Below are positions 1-7,543 of a stretch of DNA of 47,223 bases, in pieces. Numbering within the stretch: the first letter of the stretch is position 1; each line of letters opens with the position of its first letter. The stretch comes from Chitinophagaceae bacterium. Its GTDB lineage: Bacteria; Bacteroidota; Bacteroidia; Chitinophagales; Chitinophagaceae. The position numbers and the translations under genes were made by a program. Location of the stretch: the NCBI GenBank assembly GCA_025933775.1, contig JAICZH010000012.1, positions 1 to 47,223 on the forward strand. The letters run 5' to 3'. The notes beneath the pieces were generated by a model that saw only the letters and a program-made list of their open reading frames with translations, was not told the DNA's origin and searched no databases.

Positions 1-335
1 AATGCCGCTTCTTTTATAACATAAGGAGCATTTTGTTTTTGCATCCAGCCTAATGCATCTTTAATAGTTGCCGGATGCACCAATGAATTGAGCAATTGTA
101 ATTTTTCGGCGTCATTAAAAACAATATCAGATAAATATTTTTTATCGAGTTTTCCATTTAAATAAACATTTTCTCCAAAAGCATTTCTTATTTTAGCTTT
201 TAATGCTTCATCTTCATTTAATAATTCTTTTGAAGCATCATCCGCGTAATATACAGGAACGCCCAACGTTTCAAATATATGTGCAACGGTGCTTTTGCCG
301 CTTCCGATACCGCCGGTTAAACCTATTCGTTTCAT
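1..335 (-). CDS. coaE: Dephospho-CoA kinase, partial (C-terminus outside window)
   Basis: Not in the ORF track because it runs off the window start. The minus strand reads MKRIGLTGGIGSGKST from an ATG at 335, and 111 residues are visible. GGIGSGKST is the Walker A loop that binds ATP at the very N-terminus, as in CoaE. It is followed by a VPVYYADD segment, typical of the family's acceptor-site aspartates. CoaE phosphorylates the 3'-OH of dephospho-CoA, the last step of CoA synthesis in the cytoplasm; coaD, the preceding step, lies at 31.5 kb in this window. It is divergent from the secreted protein at 457. In related genomes coaE often follows the nusB-DUF1573-yajC genes seen here (from memory). 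Identity is secure; the catalytic C-terminal part cannot be checked. Confidence 0.93.
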   Translation of the reverse strand, partial: MKRIGLTGGIGSGKSTVAHIFETLGVPVYYADDASKELLNEDEALKAKIRNAFGENVYLNGKLDKKYLSDIVFNDAEKLQLLNSLVHPATIKDALGWMQKQNAPYVIKEAA

Positions 336-456
336 AATTATCTTCGTAAGTTAAAATAATATTTAATTTTTTATCAAAGTTGTTTTTGAAAGTGATTATT
401 TATTATTTTACATTTTTTTATAAAATTTTTTATCATAATTATAACTTTAAAAATCT

Positions 457-1149
457 ATGTTTAAATTAATTCTTACCTCACTGTCACTGGTATGTGTTTC
501 AACCGTTTTTTCACAGTCAGGTTTTTCATCGGCTGTTCCATATACTTATGGAGAACCCTTTGCAAACCGCGCCTACAAAGAGAAAGCCGATAATGCAGTG
601 GAAGGAAATCCTATGCTTTTCGATGATTGGAAACGCGGCGAAGTAGTGCTGAAAAATGGCGAAAAATACAGCGTTGATAAAATAAACCTGAATGCCGACC
701 TTCATAAATTTTTATATTCCCAACACGATACTGTTTTTGAATTTGTGGATAATGTAAAACAGATTACCATTTATAACAATGGCAGTTCCGACAATTTTAA
801 TTCTGTAATGGTTTTCAAAAATAATGTGGATCCAGAATCGGATAATTTTGTAGAGCTACTCGACACTGGTAAAATAACTATTTTTCAGACCTATGAGAAA
901 AAACCGGAAGGAGAAAATTATAGCAACGGTATCGTTAACAACTCGCGGAAATATGTGTTGCACACCACGCAATATGCTTTGATAAACAAAGTGGCCACGC
1001 CCATTAAATTTAATTCTTCCACACTTAACGATTTAACGGCAGATAAAAAGAAACAGGTAGAAGATTTTATAAAAGAAAATAAATTAAAGGTGAAGAAAGA
1101 ACCTGATTTTTTAAAAGCCATCAATTATTACAACAGCCTTAGCAGTTAA
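457..1149 (+). CDS. Secreted protein of unknown function
   Basis: 230 residues with an N-terminal signal peptide (MFKLILTSLSLVCVSTVFSQ, likely cut after the SQ). The mature part holds a motif GNPMLFDDWKRGEVVLKNGEKY, an arrangement I associate with uncharacterised Bacteroidota exported proteins. It is followed by beta-strand-like segments with an FEFVDNVKQI stretch and a lysine-rich C-terminus. No lipobox, no membrane segment after the signal, and no catalytic motif is seen. The start ATG is the only sensible one, since the signal peptide begins there. It lies between coaE and yajC on the opposite strand and converges with yajC across a 16-bp inverted repeat. Function is not known; export to the periplasm or outer surface is inferred. 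Confidence 0.8.
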   Translation: MFKLILTSLSLVCVSTVFSQSGFSSAVPYTYGEPFANRAYKEKADNAVEGNPMLFDDWKRGEVVLKNGEKYSVDKINLNADLHKFLYSQHDTVFEFVDNVKQITIYNNGSSDNFNSVMVFKNNVDPESDNFVELLDTGKITIFQTYEKKPEGENYSNGIVNNSRKYVLHTTQYALINKVATPIKFNSSTLNDLTADKKKQVEDFIKENKLKVKKEPDFLKAINYYNSLSS

Positions 1150-1158
1150 CTTTACAAT

Positions 1159-1217
1159 GTACGATGTATGATGTTTTAGTTAACGCATCTTTTAATATTG
1201 TACATCATACATCGTAC
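1159..1217. repeat. 16-bp inverted repeat, likely bidirectional terminator
   Basis: GTACGATGTATGATGT (1159-1174) is a perfect reverse complement of 1202-1217, with a 27-nt AT-rich loop. The right arm is followed by a second partial copy (ATCATACATC). It sits between two convergent genes, so a transcription end for both is likely. There is no clean T-run, so it is not a classic rho-independent terminator. The arm sequence resembles a repeated intergenic motif common in Bacteroidota. Confidence 0.6.
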
Positions 1218-1230
1218 ATCATACATCAAT

Positions 1231-1569
1231 TTATTTAATCGGAGCTACCGGCTTATTAATGTTAGCCGTCCATTCCATACTGATGGAGCTTTTTTCAATT
1301 TTAATATAACTACCGGGATTTATTTCAAGCATCATTGTGCCATCGTCATTTATTTTATTTACGGTGCCGTGTATGCCGGCAATTGTTACTATTTTATCGC
1401 CCTTTTGCAAGTTGGCAAGAAACTGTTTTTGTTGTTTGGCTTTCTTTGCCTGCGGTCTTATCATAAACATCCAAAAAATAAGAACCATGAGAGCAAGAAA
1501 TATAAATTGAAATCCGCCGCCGCCTGCGCCGCCTTGTCCTAACATTAAAAAAACTGTTGCTACATTCAT
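1231..1569 (-). CDS. yajC: Preprotein translocase accessory subunit YajC
   Basis: 112 residues, the normal YajC length. A short glycine-rich N-terminus precedes one membrane segment (about residues 20-38, FQFIFLALMVLIFWMFMIRP), ending in the family's RPQ.K. It is followed by the conserved LQKGDKIVTIAGIHGTV block and a small cytoplasmic beta domain. YajC associates with SecDF-YidC at the inner membrane and assists Sec export. It is the last gene of the nusB-DUF1573-yajC run, 28 nt after the DUF1573 gene, and probably co-transcribed with it. Identification is from motif and length and is secure. Confidence 0.93.
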   Translation of the reverse strand: MNVATVFLMLGQGGAGGGGFQFIFLALMVLIFWMFMIRPQAKKAKQQKQFLANLQKGDKIVTIAGIHGTVNKINDDGTMMLEINPGSYIKIEKSSISMEWTANINKPVAPIK

Positions 1570-1597
1570 ACTATTTGTTTTGTTTTATTTTGAAAAA

Positions 1598-2032
1598 TTA
1601 TTTATTGCCCTGCACTACATTTCCTGTTAATTGCAATTCTGGAAATTTTGGATATGCGTTGGAAGTTACTGTTATTGTTTTATGCACCTCTCCTACTCTT
1701 CCTTTGCTGTTGAACACTACTTTTAAAAATCCTGTTTCGCCCGGCCGTATAGGCTCTTCAGGCTTTTCGGGCACAGTGCAGCCGCAGCTTGCGATTGCTG
1801 ATGCAATTATCAAAGGCTTCTTGCCGGTATTGCGAAAACGATAGCTGTATTCTACTTTTTCACCATCAGTTACAGTTCCAAAATTATATGCTGAATCAAT
1901 AAGCTGCACGGTTGTTGAATCGGTAAACTGTGCAGAGCTTGCAGCAAGAACATCCCCTTTGTTTCTGCCATTTCGGATGTTGCAGGAAAAAATAAAACAC
2001 GCTGCACAAAGACCTATAATCAATCTGTTCAT
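1598..2032 (-). CDS. DUF1573 lipoprotein
   Basis: 144 residues. The N-terminus has a lipobox ending at Cys17 (CFIFSC), so a lipid-anchored envelope protein is expected. The rest is one DUF1573 domain, an Ig/ASPM-SPD-2-Hydin-like beta sandwich. Family marks visible are YNFGTVTDGE, the ASCGCTVPE segment with two close cysteines, and an LTGNV end. The domain's biochemical role is not known; it is abundant in Bacteroidota. It lies between nusB (20 nt upstream) and yajC (28 nt downstream), an arrangement I recall from related genomes, so it is likely co-expressed with them. Confidence 0.88.
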   Translation of the reverse strand: MNRLIIGLCAACFIFSCNIRNGRNKGDVLAASSAQFTDSTTVQLIDSAYNFGTVTDGEKVEYSYRFRNTGKKPLIIASAIASCGCTVPEKPEEPIRPGETGFLKVVFNSKGRVGEVHKTITVTSNAYPKFPELQLTGNVVQGNK

Positions 2033-2052
2033 TTATTTTTTTTGCAAAGGTA

Positions 2053-2985
2053 TTATAAAGTACTGTTTTTAAAATTCTTCTTATGTATTTTATTTTGCGC
2101 CAAAAGTTCTTTATGAATGTTGTCTAAAATGCCATTCACAAAATGCCCGCTTTGTTCAGTGCTGTATTCTTTGGCAAGATCAATGTACTCATTGATCGTA
2201 ACCTTTGGAGGTATTGTATCAAAAAATAAAAATTCACACACACCCATTTGCATCAATATCATATCGAGCGATGCAATCCGTTCCACATCCCAGTTTTTTA
2301 GTTTGGGTTTAATAAATTCAAGGCAATAATTTTTTTTATCAATAACGCATTCCATCAGTTCTGTTGCAAATTCCATTTTTTCTTTAGTTACCATTTCCTG
2401 AAAATTATATGAAGATGGTTTTTGCAATAATTCATTCATCAGCGTTATCGTTGTATCTGCATCATCATCCCAATGAATAAATTTTTCTTCCACATCGCTT
2501 ATAAAATTTTCTTCAGGCAACATGAGGTTATCTAAAATATATTCCAGTATTTTTTTTTCTGATCTTTTATCTCTTCCTTTCAATTCAATATATTCTTTAT
2601 ACTCCGGCGAAGCAATTAATTTTACATAAGTCCTTTTTACGAGTTCATCATCAATTAAAAATTTTATTTTAAAATATTCAATTGTTTTTTGAAAAGAAGT
2701 GTTATTGAGTATTGCCCACACAATTTCATTACCTGCAATTTTGGTATCTGTTTTTAAATCAGAATGAGTGGGTAAATGTTTTTGAGCCTTTTGTACTGCA
2801 TCTTTTTCAGCAAAGCGTGCTACTTCAGTTATAAAATAAGCGAGGTAAGTAAAAAGAAAACGGGATTGTTCAATATTTTGTTTCAACATCTGTAATGCTT
2901 CACCAGGGCGGGTTTCATTATTGATAGATTCAATGCTATAAAGCGTTTGCATCACCTTCACCCTGATATTTCTTCTGCTGAGCAT
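2053..2985 (-). CDS. nusB: Transcription antitermination factor NusB (long Bacteroidota form)
   Basis: 310 residues, about twice the E. coli NusB length, as usual in Bacteroidota. It opens with MLSRRNIRVKVMQTLYS, matching the arginine-rich start and the R.KVMQ.LY motif. The C-terminal half (about 210-300) has the all-helical NusB core with LMQMGVCEFLFF, PPKVTINEYIDLAKEYS and FVNGILDNI, all strong family signatures. NusB with NusE (S10) binds boxA RNA and supports antitermination in rRNA operons. The middle region (about 60-200) is an extra helical segment. First gene of the operon with DUF1573 and yajC; a TATCTTTG promoter box lies upstream at 3012-3019. Confidence 0.95.
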   Translation of the reverse strand: MLSRRNIRVKVMQTLYSIESINNETRPGEALQMLKQNIEQSRFLFTYLAYFITEVARFAEKDAVQKAQKHLPTHSDLKTDTKIAGNEIVWAILNNTSFQKTIEYFKIKFLIDDELVKRTYVKLIASPEYKEYIELKGRDKRSEKKILEYILDNLMLPEENFISDVEEKFIHWDDDADTTITLMNELLQKPSSYNFQEMVTKEKMEFATELMECVIDKKNYCLEFIKPKLKNWDVERIASLDMILMQMGVCEFLFFDTIPPKVTINEYIDLAKEYSTEQSGHFVNGILDNIHKELLAQNKIHKKNFKNSTL

Positions 2986-3011
2986 TTGTAAAAGAACTTT
3001 TTTTAGAAGCG

Positions 3012-3019
3012 CAAAGATA
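3012..3019 (-). promoter_or_regulatory. Promoter -7 box (TATCTTTG) of nusB
   Basis: TATCTTTG on the minus strand matches the Bacteroidota consensus TAnnTTTG. It lies 26 nt before the nusB ATG, which predicts a leader of about 22 nt. Confidence 0.6.
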
Positions 3020-3107
3020 TATGAATGTAATTACATGCCCAATGAAAATATGAGTCTGATGAAGTAATAAATAATTTTTTTAATAAAAATTCTTATCAAA
3101 AAAATCA

Positions 3108-3134
3108 ATAAAAAAAGCATCACGAAGATGCTTT
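3108..3134 (-). terminator. Rho-independent terminator of rnpB
   Basis: On the minus strand AAAGCATC-TTCGT-GATGCTTT forms an 8-bp stem followed at once by a run of T (TTTTTTTATTG). It begins 8 nt after the predicted RNase P RNA 3' end, so it ends that transcript. Confidence 0.85.
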
Positions 3135-3142
3135 CAAAAAAT

Positions 3143-3535
3143 TTACTGCAAACCTGTAAGCCGGATTCTGTTTCCCGTTTGTAAACGGAACGGCTATCAT
3201 TTATCTGGCTGTTACATTACTGCAACAATCTTGCTGCCTACCCTTCAGCATCGGGCGAGCAGCCCTCTTCCGAAAGCTATCGGAACGCTGATGTACGTGG
3301 CATTGCAGCACACAAGGTTTACCCTCCCGATGTGTTACCGCATCGGATCGTAAGCTCTTACCTTACGTTTTCACCCTTGCTCTTTATTTCCATTTAAAGA
3401 AATTAAGAAGCGGTAATTTTCTGTGGCACTTTCTTCCCGATCAAGATCGGGACCGGCCATTAACCGGTGTGTTGCTCTTTGCTGTCCGGACTTTCCTTCC
3501 CGATTTTATCGGGACGATAACCCAATTTGCAGTAA
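3143..3535 (-). ncRNA. rnpB: RNase P RNA, bacterial type A
   Basis: The RNA subunit of RNase P, the ribozyme that matures tRNA 5' ends. Family marks on the minus strand: GAGGAAAGTCCGGAC-like 5' core (GGGAAGGAAAGTCCGGACAG), GGGTGAAAACGTAAGGTAAGAG, GAGGGTAAACC, GAAGGGTAGGCAGC, and the 3' core ACAGAATCCGGCTTA. P1 is a perfect 10-bp pairing of the two ends (TTACTGCAAA, 3143-3152, with TTTGCAGTAA, 3526-3535), which sets both boundaries at about 393 nt. Peripheral helices carry palindromes TCCCGAT..ATCGGGA at 3498-3514 (P3) and 3435-3452 (P9 region), and TTCCGAAAGCTATCGGAA at 3268-3285 (P17 region). A TACCTTTG box just upstream and a terminator just downstream make it a single-gene transcript. Confidence 0.97.
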
Positions 3536-3537
3536 GA

Positions 3538-3545
3538 CAAAGGTA
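3538..3545 (-). promoter_or_regulatory. Promoter -7 box (TACCTTTG) of rnpB
   Basis: TACCTTTG on the minus strand lies 2-3 nt before the predicted RNA 5' end, the spacing expected for a Bacteroidota -7 element. The stretch just upstream (about 3548-3576) carries a 14-nt direct repeat, GAATTGTGAATAG(T/A). Confidence 0.7.
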
Positions 3546-3648
3546 ATTGAATTGTGAATAGTGAATTGTGAATAGAGAAGACAAAAACAACTAAATAAAT
3601 AAATCTACATTGCCAATTAATAATTTTCCAAAGTGGATTTAGGGGCTT

Positions 3649-4659
3649 CTAATATTGAAAAAAAATTTCTGTTGCGCCGAAACCAAAATTATGATGATAT
3701 TGATTTACGAAACTCTTTACTTCTTTTTTTGAATGAAGAATGTTATGAATTTCTTCTCTCAGCTTACCGGTTCCGATGCCGTGTATCACAATTAAGTTGG
3801 GTTGATGATGGGCAATGGCAAGTTGATAATATTTTTCAAACGTGTGTAATTGTAAGGTTAATATTTCAAAGTTGCTTAAGTGTTTCCAGTCATCAGAAAG
3901 CTTTTCGATATGCAGATCTATTACTGAGCGCGGTGGTTCCAGGTTTTGCTTTGCTTTAGCTGCATCGTAAAGCAACCCTTGCGTGTTGGTATATTCTGGA
4001 ATTATTTCTTCCATTTTATCAGGATATTTTTCAAAAAGCAAAAATGAAAATGTAGGTTCATTTTTTATTTTCATTTCTTCAATTTTTTTAAATAAAATTT
4101 TTGCTTTTATTTTTATTGAGGTTTCAAAATGGGTTGCTTTTTTTTTATTAGAATTTATCAATGAAAAATCAAATATAAATTTCGGCGAATCATTCATTTC
4201 TTCAAACGGAACATCGTGCAAATAAAAATCGGTGAGGGAATAAATTTGATTTTTTAATTCAAGCCCTGTTGTTCCTGCAAAATGTACTGAATAAATAAAA
4301 TTGTATGGCTCGTCTGTTTGGTTAATCAGGTACAGTTTAAAACTTGCCACTACATCGTCATCAATAATATTCTTATCAAACACCGGCAAAAAAGAAAGCC
4401 AAACTCCTTCACTTACTTTTACCTTTGAAGTAGTTTTTTCTTTTTTAATATTATCAATATATTTTTTTTCTTTCTTTTTTTCAATAATTTTTTTTTCAGA
4501 AAATTGTTTAAAATAGGGAAAGTCAATTTGATCGTTATACACGGGAAAGCGCACTCCATCTACATCTATCAATACCATTTTATCATTAATAATATCCACT
4601 ACTTCACCCTCTTCGTTGGAATGTAAAACTAATACCCTATCGCCGGGCTGGTATTTCAT
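3649..4659 (-). CDS. DUF2027 / Smr-domain (MutS2 C-terminal-like) protein
   Basis: 336 residues from the ATG at 4659. The track's longer start (4713) lies upstream of a TATCTTTG promoter box, so M19 (MKYQPGDRVLVL) is preferred. Residues 1-60 form an SH3-like KOW/Tudor segment (YQPGDRVLVLHSNEEGEVV). The middle (about 85-235) is the DUF2027 beta domain. The last 85 or so residues are an Smr domain with VIDLHIEKL and HGIGTGKLREEI, matching the LDLHG and HGxGxGxLR motifs of Smr endonucleases. The second motif has HGIG rather than HGKG. Smr domains nick DNA or cleave RNA in MutS2 and in ribosome rescue; the role of this Bacteroidota architecture is not settled. Downstream of the DUF4926 gene but with its own promoter. 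Confidence 0.88.
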   Translation of the reverse strand: MKYQPGDRVLVLHSNEEGEVVDIINDKMVLIDVDGVRFPVYNDQIDFPYFKQFSEKKIIEKKKEKKYIDNIKKEKTTSKVKVSEGVWLSFLPVFDKNIIDDDVVASFKLYLINQTDEPYNFIYSVHFAGTTGLELKNQIYSLTDFYLHDVPFEEMNDSPKFIFDFSLINSNKKKATHFETSIKIKAKILFKKIEEMKIKNEPTFSFLLFEKYPDKMEEIIPEYTNTQGLLYDAAKAKQNLEPPRSVIDLHIEKLSDDWKHLSNFEILTLQLHTFEKYYQLAIAHHQPNLIVIHGIGTGKLREEIHNILHSKKEVKSFVNQYHHNFGFGATEIFFQY

Positions 4660-4663
4660 TTTA

Positions 4664-4671
4664 CAAAGATA
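4664..4671 (-). promoter_or_regulatory. Promoter -7 box (TATCTTTG), possibly leaderless
   Basis: The last G of TATCTTTG is 5 nt from the ATG at 4659. With the usual start point 4-5 nt after this box, the mRNA would begin at or next to the start codon. The box decides between two starts of the DUF2027/Smr gene. Confidence 0.6.
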
Positions 4672-4709
4672 GATAGATTGAAAGTTGAAAAAATATGCGG
4701 GGAATGCAT

Positions 4710-4952
4710 TCAAATCTGCAATTCTCTATAGTTTACTACCAAATGAGGTTTTACCGCAGCTATGTCAGTCTCGTTTACTACAGTTACTATTAAAGTATCT
4801 CCGTTACTATCAAAAAACTCAAGACTATAACCCGTTTTATTTTGTTTATCTATTATTTCCACAATAGTAGCCACATCTCCTTTTTGCAATCCATGTTCAG
4901 GCAAAGCTTTAGCCAACAATACCTGTTGATATAACTGAAATTTTTTATTCAT
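4710..4952 (-). CDS. DUF4926 family small protein
   Basis: 80 residues with the order I associate with DUF4926: a QQVLLAKALPEHGLQKGDVATIVEI start (leu-pro-glu-his-gly, then a KGDxGTVVE-like strand), then YSLEFFDSNGDT and a closing hydrophobic strand. The predicted fold is a small SH3-like barrel. It begins 5 nt after the DUF6883 gene, so the two are almost surely co-translated. From memory, DUF4926 genes often sit beside DUF6883 genes. The pairing suggests a two-part module such as toxin-antitoxin, but no activity is shown and the role is inferred. Confidence 0.78.
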   Translation of the reverse strand: MNKKFQLYQQVLLAKALPEHGLQKGDVATIVEIIDKQNKTGYSLEFFDSNGDTLIVTVVNETDIAAVKPHLVVNYRELQI

Positions 4953-4957
4953 TTTTA

Positions 4958-5257
4958 TCAGGAAATTATAAATCTAAAATTGTTATTAGTAATTTGTTGA
5001 AGCCATACAGTAATCATCTTCTTTTGCTTTAATTTTCCTTTTACTGTAAATAGGTTTCCAAACTCATTTGTTTGCTGTAAAATTAAATCATTATTTATTG
5101 CTATATTTCTAATATCATACAAAAGTTCCTGCCAATTTTCTCTTGAATACCCCAATGCAAATAAAAATTTAGATTTATCATTTTTTTCTTTCTTCACTAA
5201 TAAATATTCTGTAATTTTTTCAAATGAAATATCTATCTCTTCTGCTTTTATTTTCAT
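4958..5257 (-). CDS. DUF6883 family small protein
   Basis: 99 residues matching the DUF6883 pattern I recall: an N-terminal I..EKITEYLLVKK segment, then KSKFLFALGYSRENWQEL, a LYDIRNIAIN helix, a GNLFTVKGKL strand pair and a final VWLQ...FRFIIS strand. There is no signal peptide or membrane segment, so it is cytoplasmic. It is first in a tight pair with the DUF4926 gene (5-nt gap). No catalytic residues can be named with confidence. In other bacteria related domains occur as stand-alone small genes; a toxin or nucleic-acid-related role is a guess from this arrangement only. Confidence 0.72.
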   Translation of the reverse strand: MKIKAEEIDISFEKITEYLLVKKEKNDKSKFLFALGYSRENWQELLYDIRNIAINNDLILQQTNEFGNLFTVKGKLKQKKMITVWLQQITNNNFRFIIS

Positions 5258-5436
5258 ATTGAAATAATTTATCCAACATTAAACAGGAAGTATCTTTAAA
5301 CAATAAGCCAAAAGTTTTTCTATTAATCTAAAACGAGTTTTTTTAAAATCGTACGTTTATTTTTTCACCCTTATCCGTGGGTGTCTTCACCGCCCGCTAC
5401 AATTATTTAAAAAACAGATTTGAAAATTATAGAAAA

Positions 5437-7326
5437 TTATTTATTTTTTACTCCCGCCTTCGCCTTTAATTCTGTAACAGGCACCGTCATCATGCGCCCA
5501 ATCGGTTTTCCATTCCTGTAAGTTATTAATTTCATTTGCACAGCATCTTCGGGAACAATGATTGGCTCTGTATATTTTGGATAAAAATTATCAGGAAAAG
5601 AATTATCAAAAGAGTAATAAATATCAAGCCCGTTTATTTCGGTACTTAGTTCCACCATTAATTTTTTATCAGGCGAAGCGCTTGCATTAATGATAGGATC
5701 ATACATGCTCGGTGCATATTTTATCTGTGCTTCATCAAATCGTGCAAAATGTTTTTCAACCCTGTTTGCAAAATTATCCCAGTTCTTACTTTCTTTCGGC
5801 GACCAAAGATCTTCAGAAATTGCAAATGCTCTCGGCCATGTCATATACTCTGCATGGCGCATATTATACACTTGTTCTGTCCACAAATTTGCCTGACCTC
5901 CTAAAATATTTTTTGGATCAACACTATCAGGTACCGGTTCAAATTGATACGCTTTACTCAACCGAAGTGTTGCATACACATGTGGCTCAATGGCAGGATC
6001 ACCCTGCATATAATCCAGATAAGCAAAAGTTGTTGGGCTCATCACTACCTCATGTCCCATCTTCGCTGCTTGTATGCCGCCAGCCATTCCGCGCCAACTC
6101 ATTACTATTGCATCCGGAGCCAAACCTCCTTCCAGAATTTCATCCCATCCCATAAATTTCTTTCCCTTCGATTCAACAATTTTTTCTAATCTTTTTTCAA
6201 AATAGCTTTGCACTTCTTCATAAGTTTTTAAATTTTCTCTTTGCATTAATGCATGTATGGCATCACTTTTTGCCCAATAGTTTTTGGAGCATTCATCGCC
6301 TCCCATATGAATGTATTCAAATGGAAAAAGCTGTGCTACCTGAGTTAATACTTTATCTAAAAATTCATATACCTTTTCGTTTGCCGGACAAAGTGTATTG
6401 TCTGAGGTATCTCTTCGCTCTCCTGAATGAACATGATAGTTCTCACTACCAGGTGTACACGATAATTCAGGATAAGAAACCACCGCCGCAAGACTATGGC
6501 CGGGCACATCAATCTCCGGTAAAATATTTACAAAACGTTCTTTAGCATATTGAACAATTTCTCTAATATCATCCTGTGTGTAAAAGCCACCGTAATTGCG
6601 TGGCGCATCGGGCGCAGGCGAGGCAAAGGTTCCGAAATAACCAACTTTTTTTACATTCCATGCTCCTACTTCAGTAAGCCGCGGCAAGCCTTTAATTTCT
6701 ATCCGCCATCCTTGATCATCGGTTAAATGCAAGTGCAATAAATTAAATTTATAGCGTACCATTTGATCAATGTATTTTTCTACATCTTCTTTTGTAAAAA
6801 AATGACGGGCCACATCAAACATTAAACCTCTCCATCCAAACCTTGGATAATCGGTTATTTCAACACAAGGCGCCTGCCATTTTATATTTTTATTTTTTAC
6901 CACAGCAGTGCTTTCAATTTCTTTAGGAAACAATTGCACGAGTGTTTGTGCGCCATAAAATAAACCTGCAGGCTCATTGGCAGTGATAACAATATTTTTT
7001 GGTGTTACGGATAAATGATACCCTTCTTTGCCAATTACATTATCATTTTTTTTATTTAAAACTAAATTTATAGTTGATGCAGTTGCATTGTTTTTTATAG
7101 TAACAGGAATGGCTGTTGCAGTTGATAAACGGTTTTTTAAAAATGCGTTAACCTGCTTCAGTTCAGGGTTTGCGGGCGATTGAATAATTATATTTTTTGG
7201 TAAAATAAAATGCCCGCTGTTCGTTACAATTTTTACAGGCTCAGGAATAATGGCAATTTCATTTTTATTTGTTTGGCCAAATGTTGTTACAGAAATAAAC
7301 ATACACAATCCCAAAATTTTTTTCAT
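5437..7326 (-). CDS. Secreted beta-N-acetylhexosaminidase, GH20
   Basis: 629 residues. Signal peptide MKKILGLCMFISVTTFGQ. Residues about 25-150 form the GH20b N-terminal domain (IIPEPVKI, YHLSVTPKNIVITANEPAGLFYGAQTL). The catalytic barrel (about 155-520) shows YPRFGWRGLMFDVARHF, HLHLTDDQGWRIEI, LPEIDVPGHSLA and MGGDEC. D344-E345 are the substrate-assisted catalytic pair, with the E as acid/base. A C-terminal CHB_HEX_C/Fn3-like beta domain follows (LSTEINGLDIYYSFDNS). The enzyme removes terminal beta-GlcNAc/GalNAc from chitin oligomers, glycans or muropeptides in the periplasm or outside. Full length; stand-alone gene with a 217-nt repeat-bearing gap on its 5' side. Confidence 0.95.
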   Translation of the reverse strand: MKKILGLCMFISVTTFGQTNKNEIAIIPEPVKIVTNSGHFILPKNIIIQSPANPELKQVNAFLKNRLSTATAIPVTIKNNATASTINLVLNKKNDNVIGKEGYHLSVTPKNIVITANEPAGLFYGAQTLVQLFPKEIESTAVVKNKNIKWQAPCVEITDYPRFGWRGLMFDVARHFFTKEDVEKYIDQMVRYKFNLLHLHLTDDQGWRIEIKGLPRLTEVGAWNVKKVGYFGTFASPAPDAPRNYGGFYTQDDIREIVQYAKERFVNILPEIDVPGHSLAAVVSYPELSCTPGSENYHVHSGERRDTSDNTLCPANEKVYEFLDKVLTQVAQLFPFEYIHMGGDECSKNYWAKSDAIHALMQRENLKTYEEVQSYFEKRLEKIVESKGKKFMGWDEILEGGLAPDAIVMSWRGMAGGIQAAKMGHEVVMSPTTFAYLDYMQGDPAIEPHVYATLRLSKAYQFEPVPDSVDPKNILGGQANLWTEQVYNMRHAEYMTWPRAFAISEDLWSPKESKNWDNFANRVEKHFARFDEAQIKYAPSMYDPIINASASPDKKLMVELSTEINGLDIYYSFDNSFPDNFYPKYTEPIIVPEDAVQMKLITYRNGKPIGRMMTVPVTELKAKAGVKNK

Positions 7327-7443
7327 AATAAAGTTGGTTTAAAAATGTATTTGAAGAAACAAAACGTTTTAGAATGATTTTAAAAATAATGATTGCAATT
7401 TAAATTGAGTAAACTTACAAAAGATGTTTTAATAAAAAATAAT

Positions 7444-7520
7444 TTCTCGCAAGAGGCAAAGAAAGCGAAGGCGCAAAATTTCTTTGCGAACTTAAATTAC
7501 TTTGCGCCTTTGCGTGAAAA
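7444..7520. repeat. CTTTGCGCCTTTGCG repeat with inverted partner
   Basis: CTTTGCGCCTTTGCGTGAAA (7500-7519) has an imperfect reverse complement upstream at about 7444-7476 (TTTCTCGCAAGAGG...GGCGCAAA). The two can form a long hairpin between two minus-strand genes. Two more copies of the motif lie at 8761 and 9995. A terminator-like role is plausible. Confidence 0.65.
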
Positions 7521-7543
7521 AATGATTGCATAAATTTTTTAAA

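Noticed and set aside
1198-1542. Plus-strand ORF of 114 aa over yajC
   Set aside because: A shadow of yajC in another frame; no coding pattern of its own. The same holds for all other ORFs nested in named genes (for example 5712-6155, 15179-15457, 39650-40174).
5341-5400. CACCCTTATCCGTGGGTG hairpin-like sequence as another member of the interspersed repeat family
   Set aside because: It shares only TATCCGT with the family and its stem is CACCC/GGGTG; it looks like a separate small palindrome.
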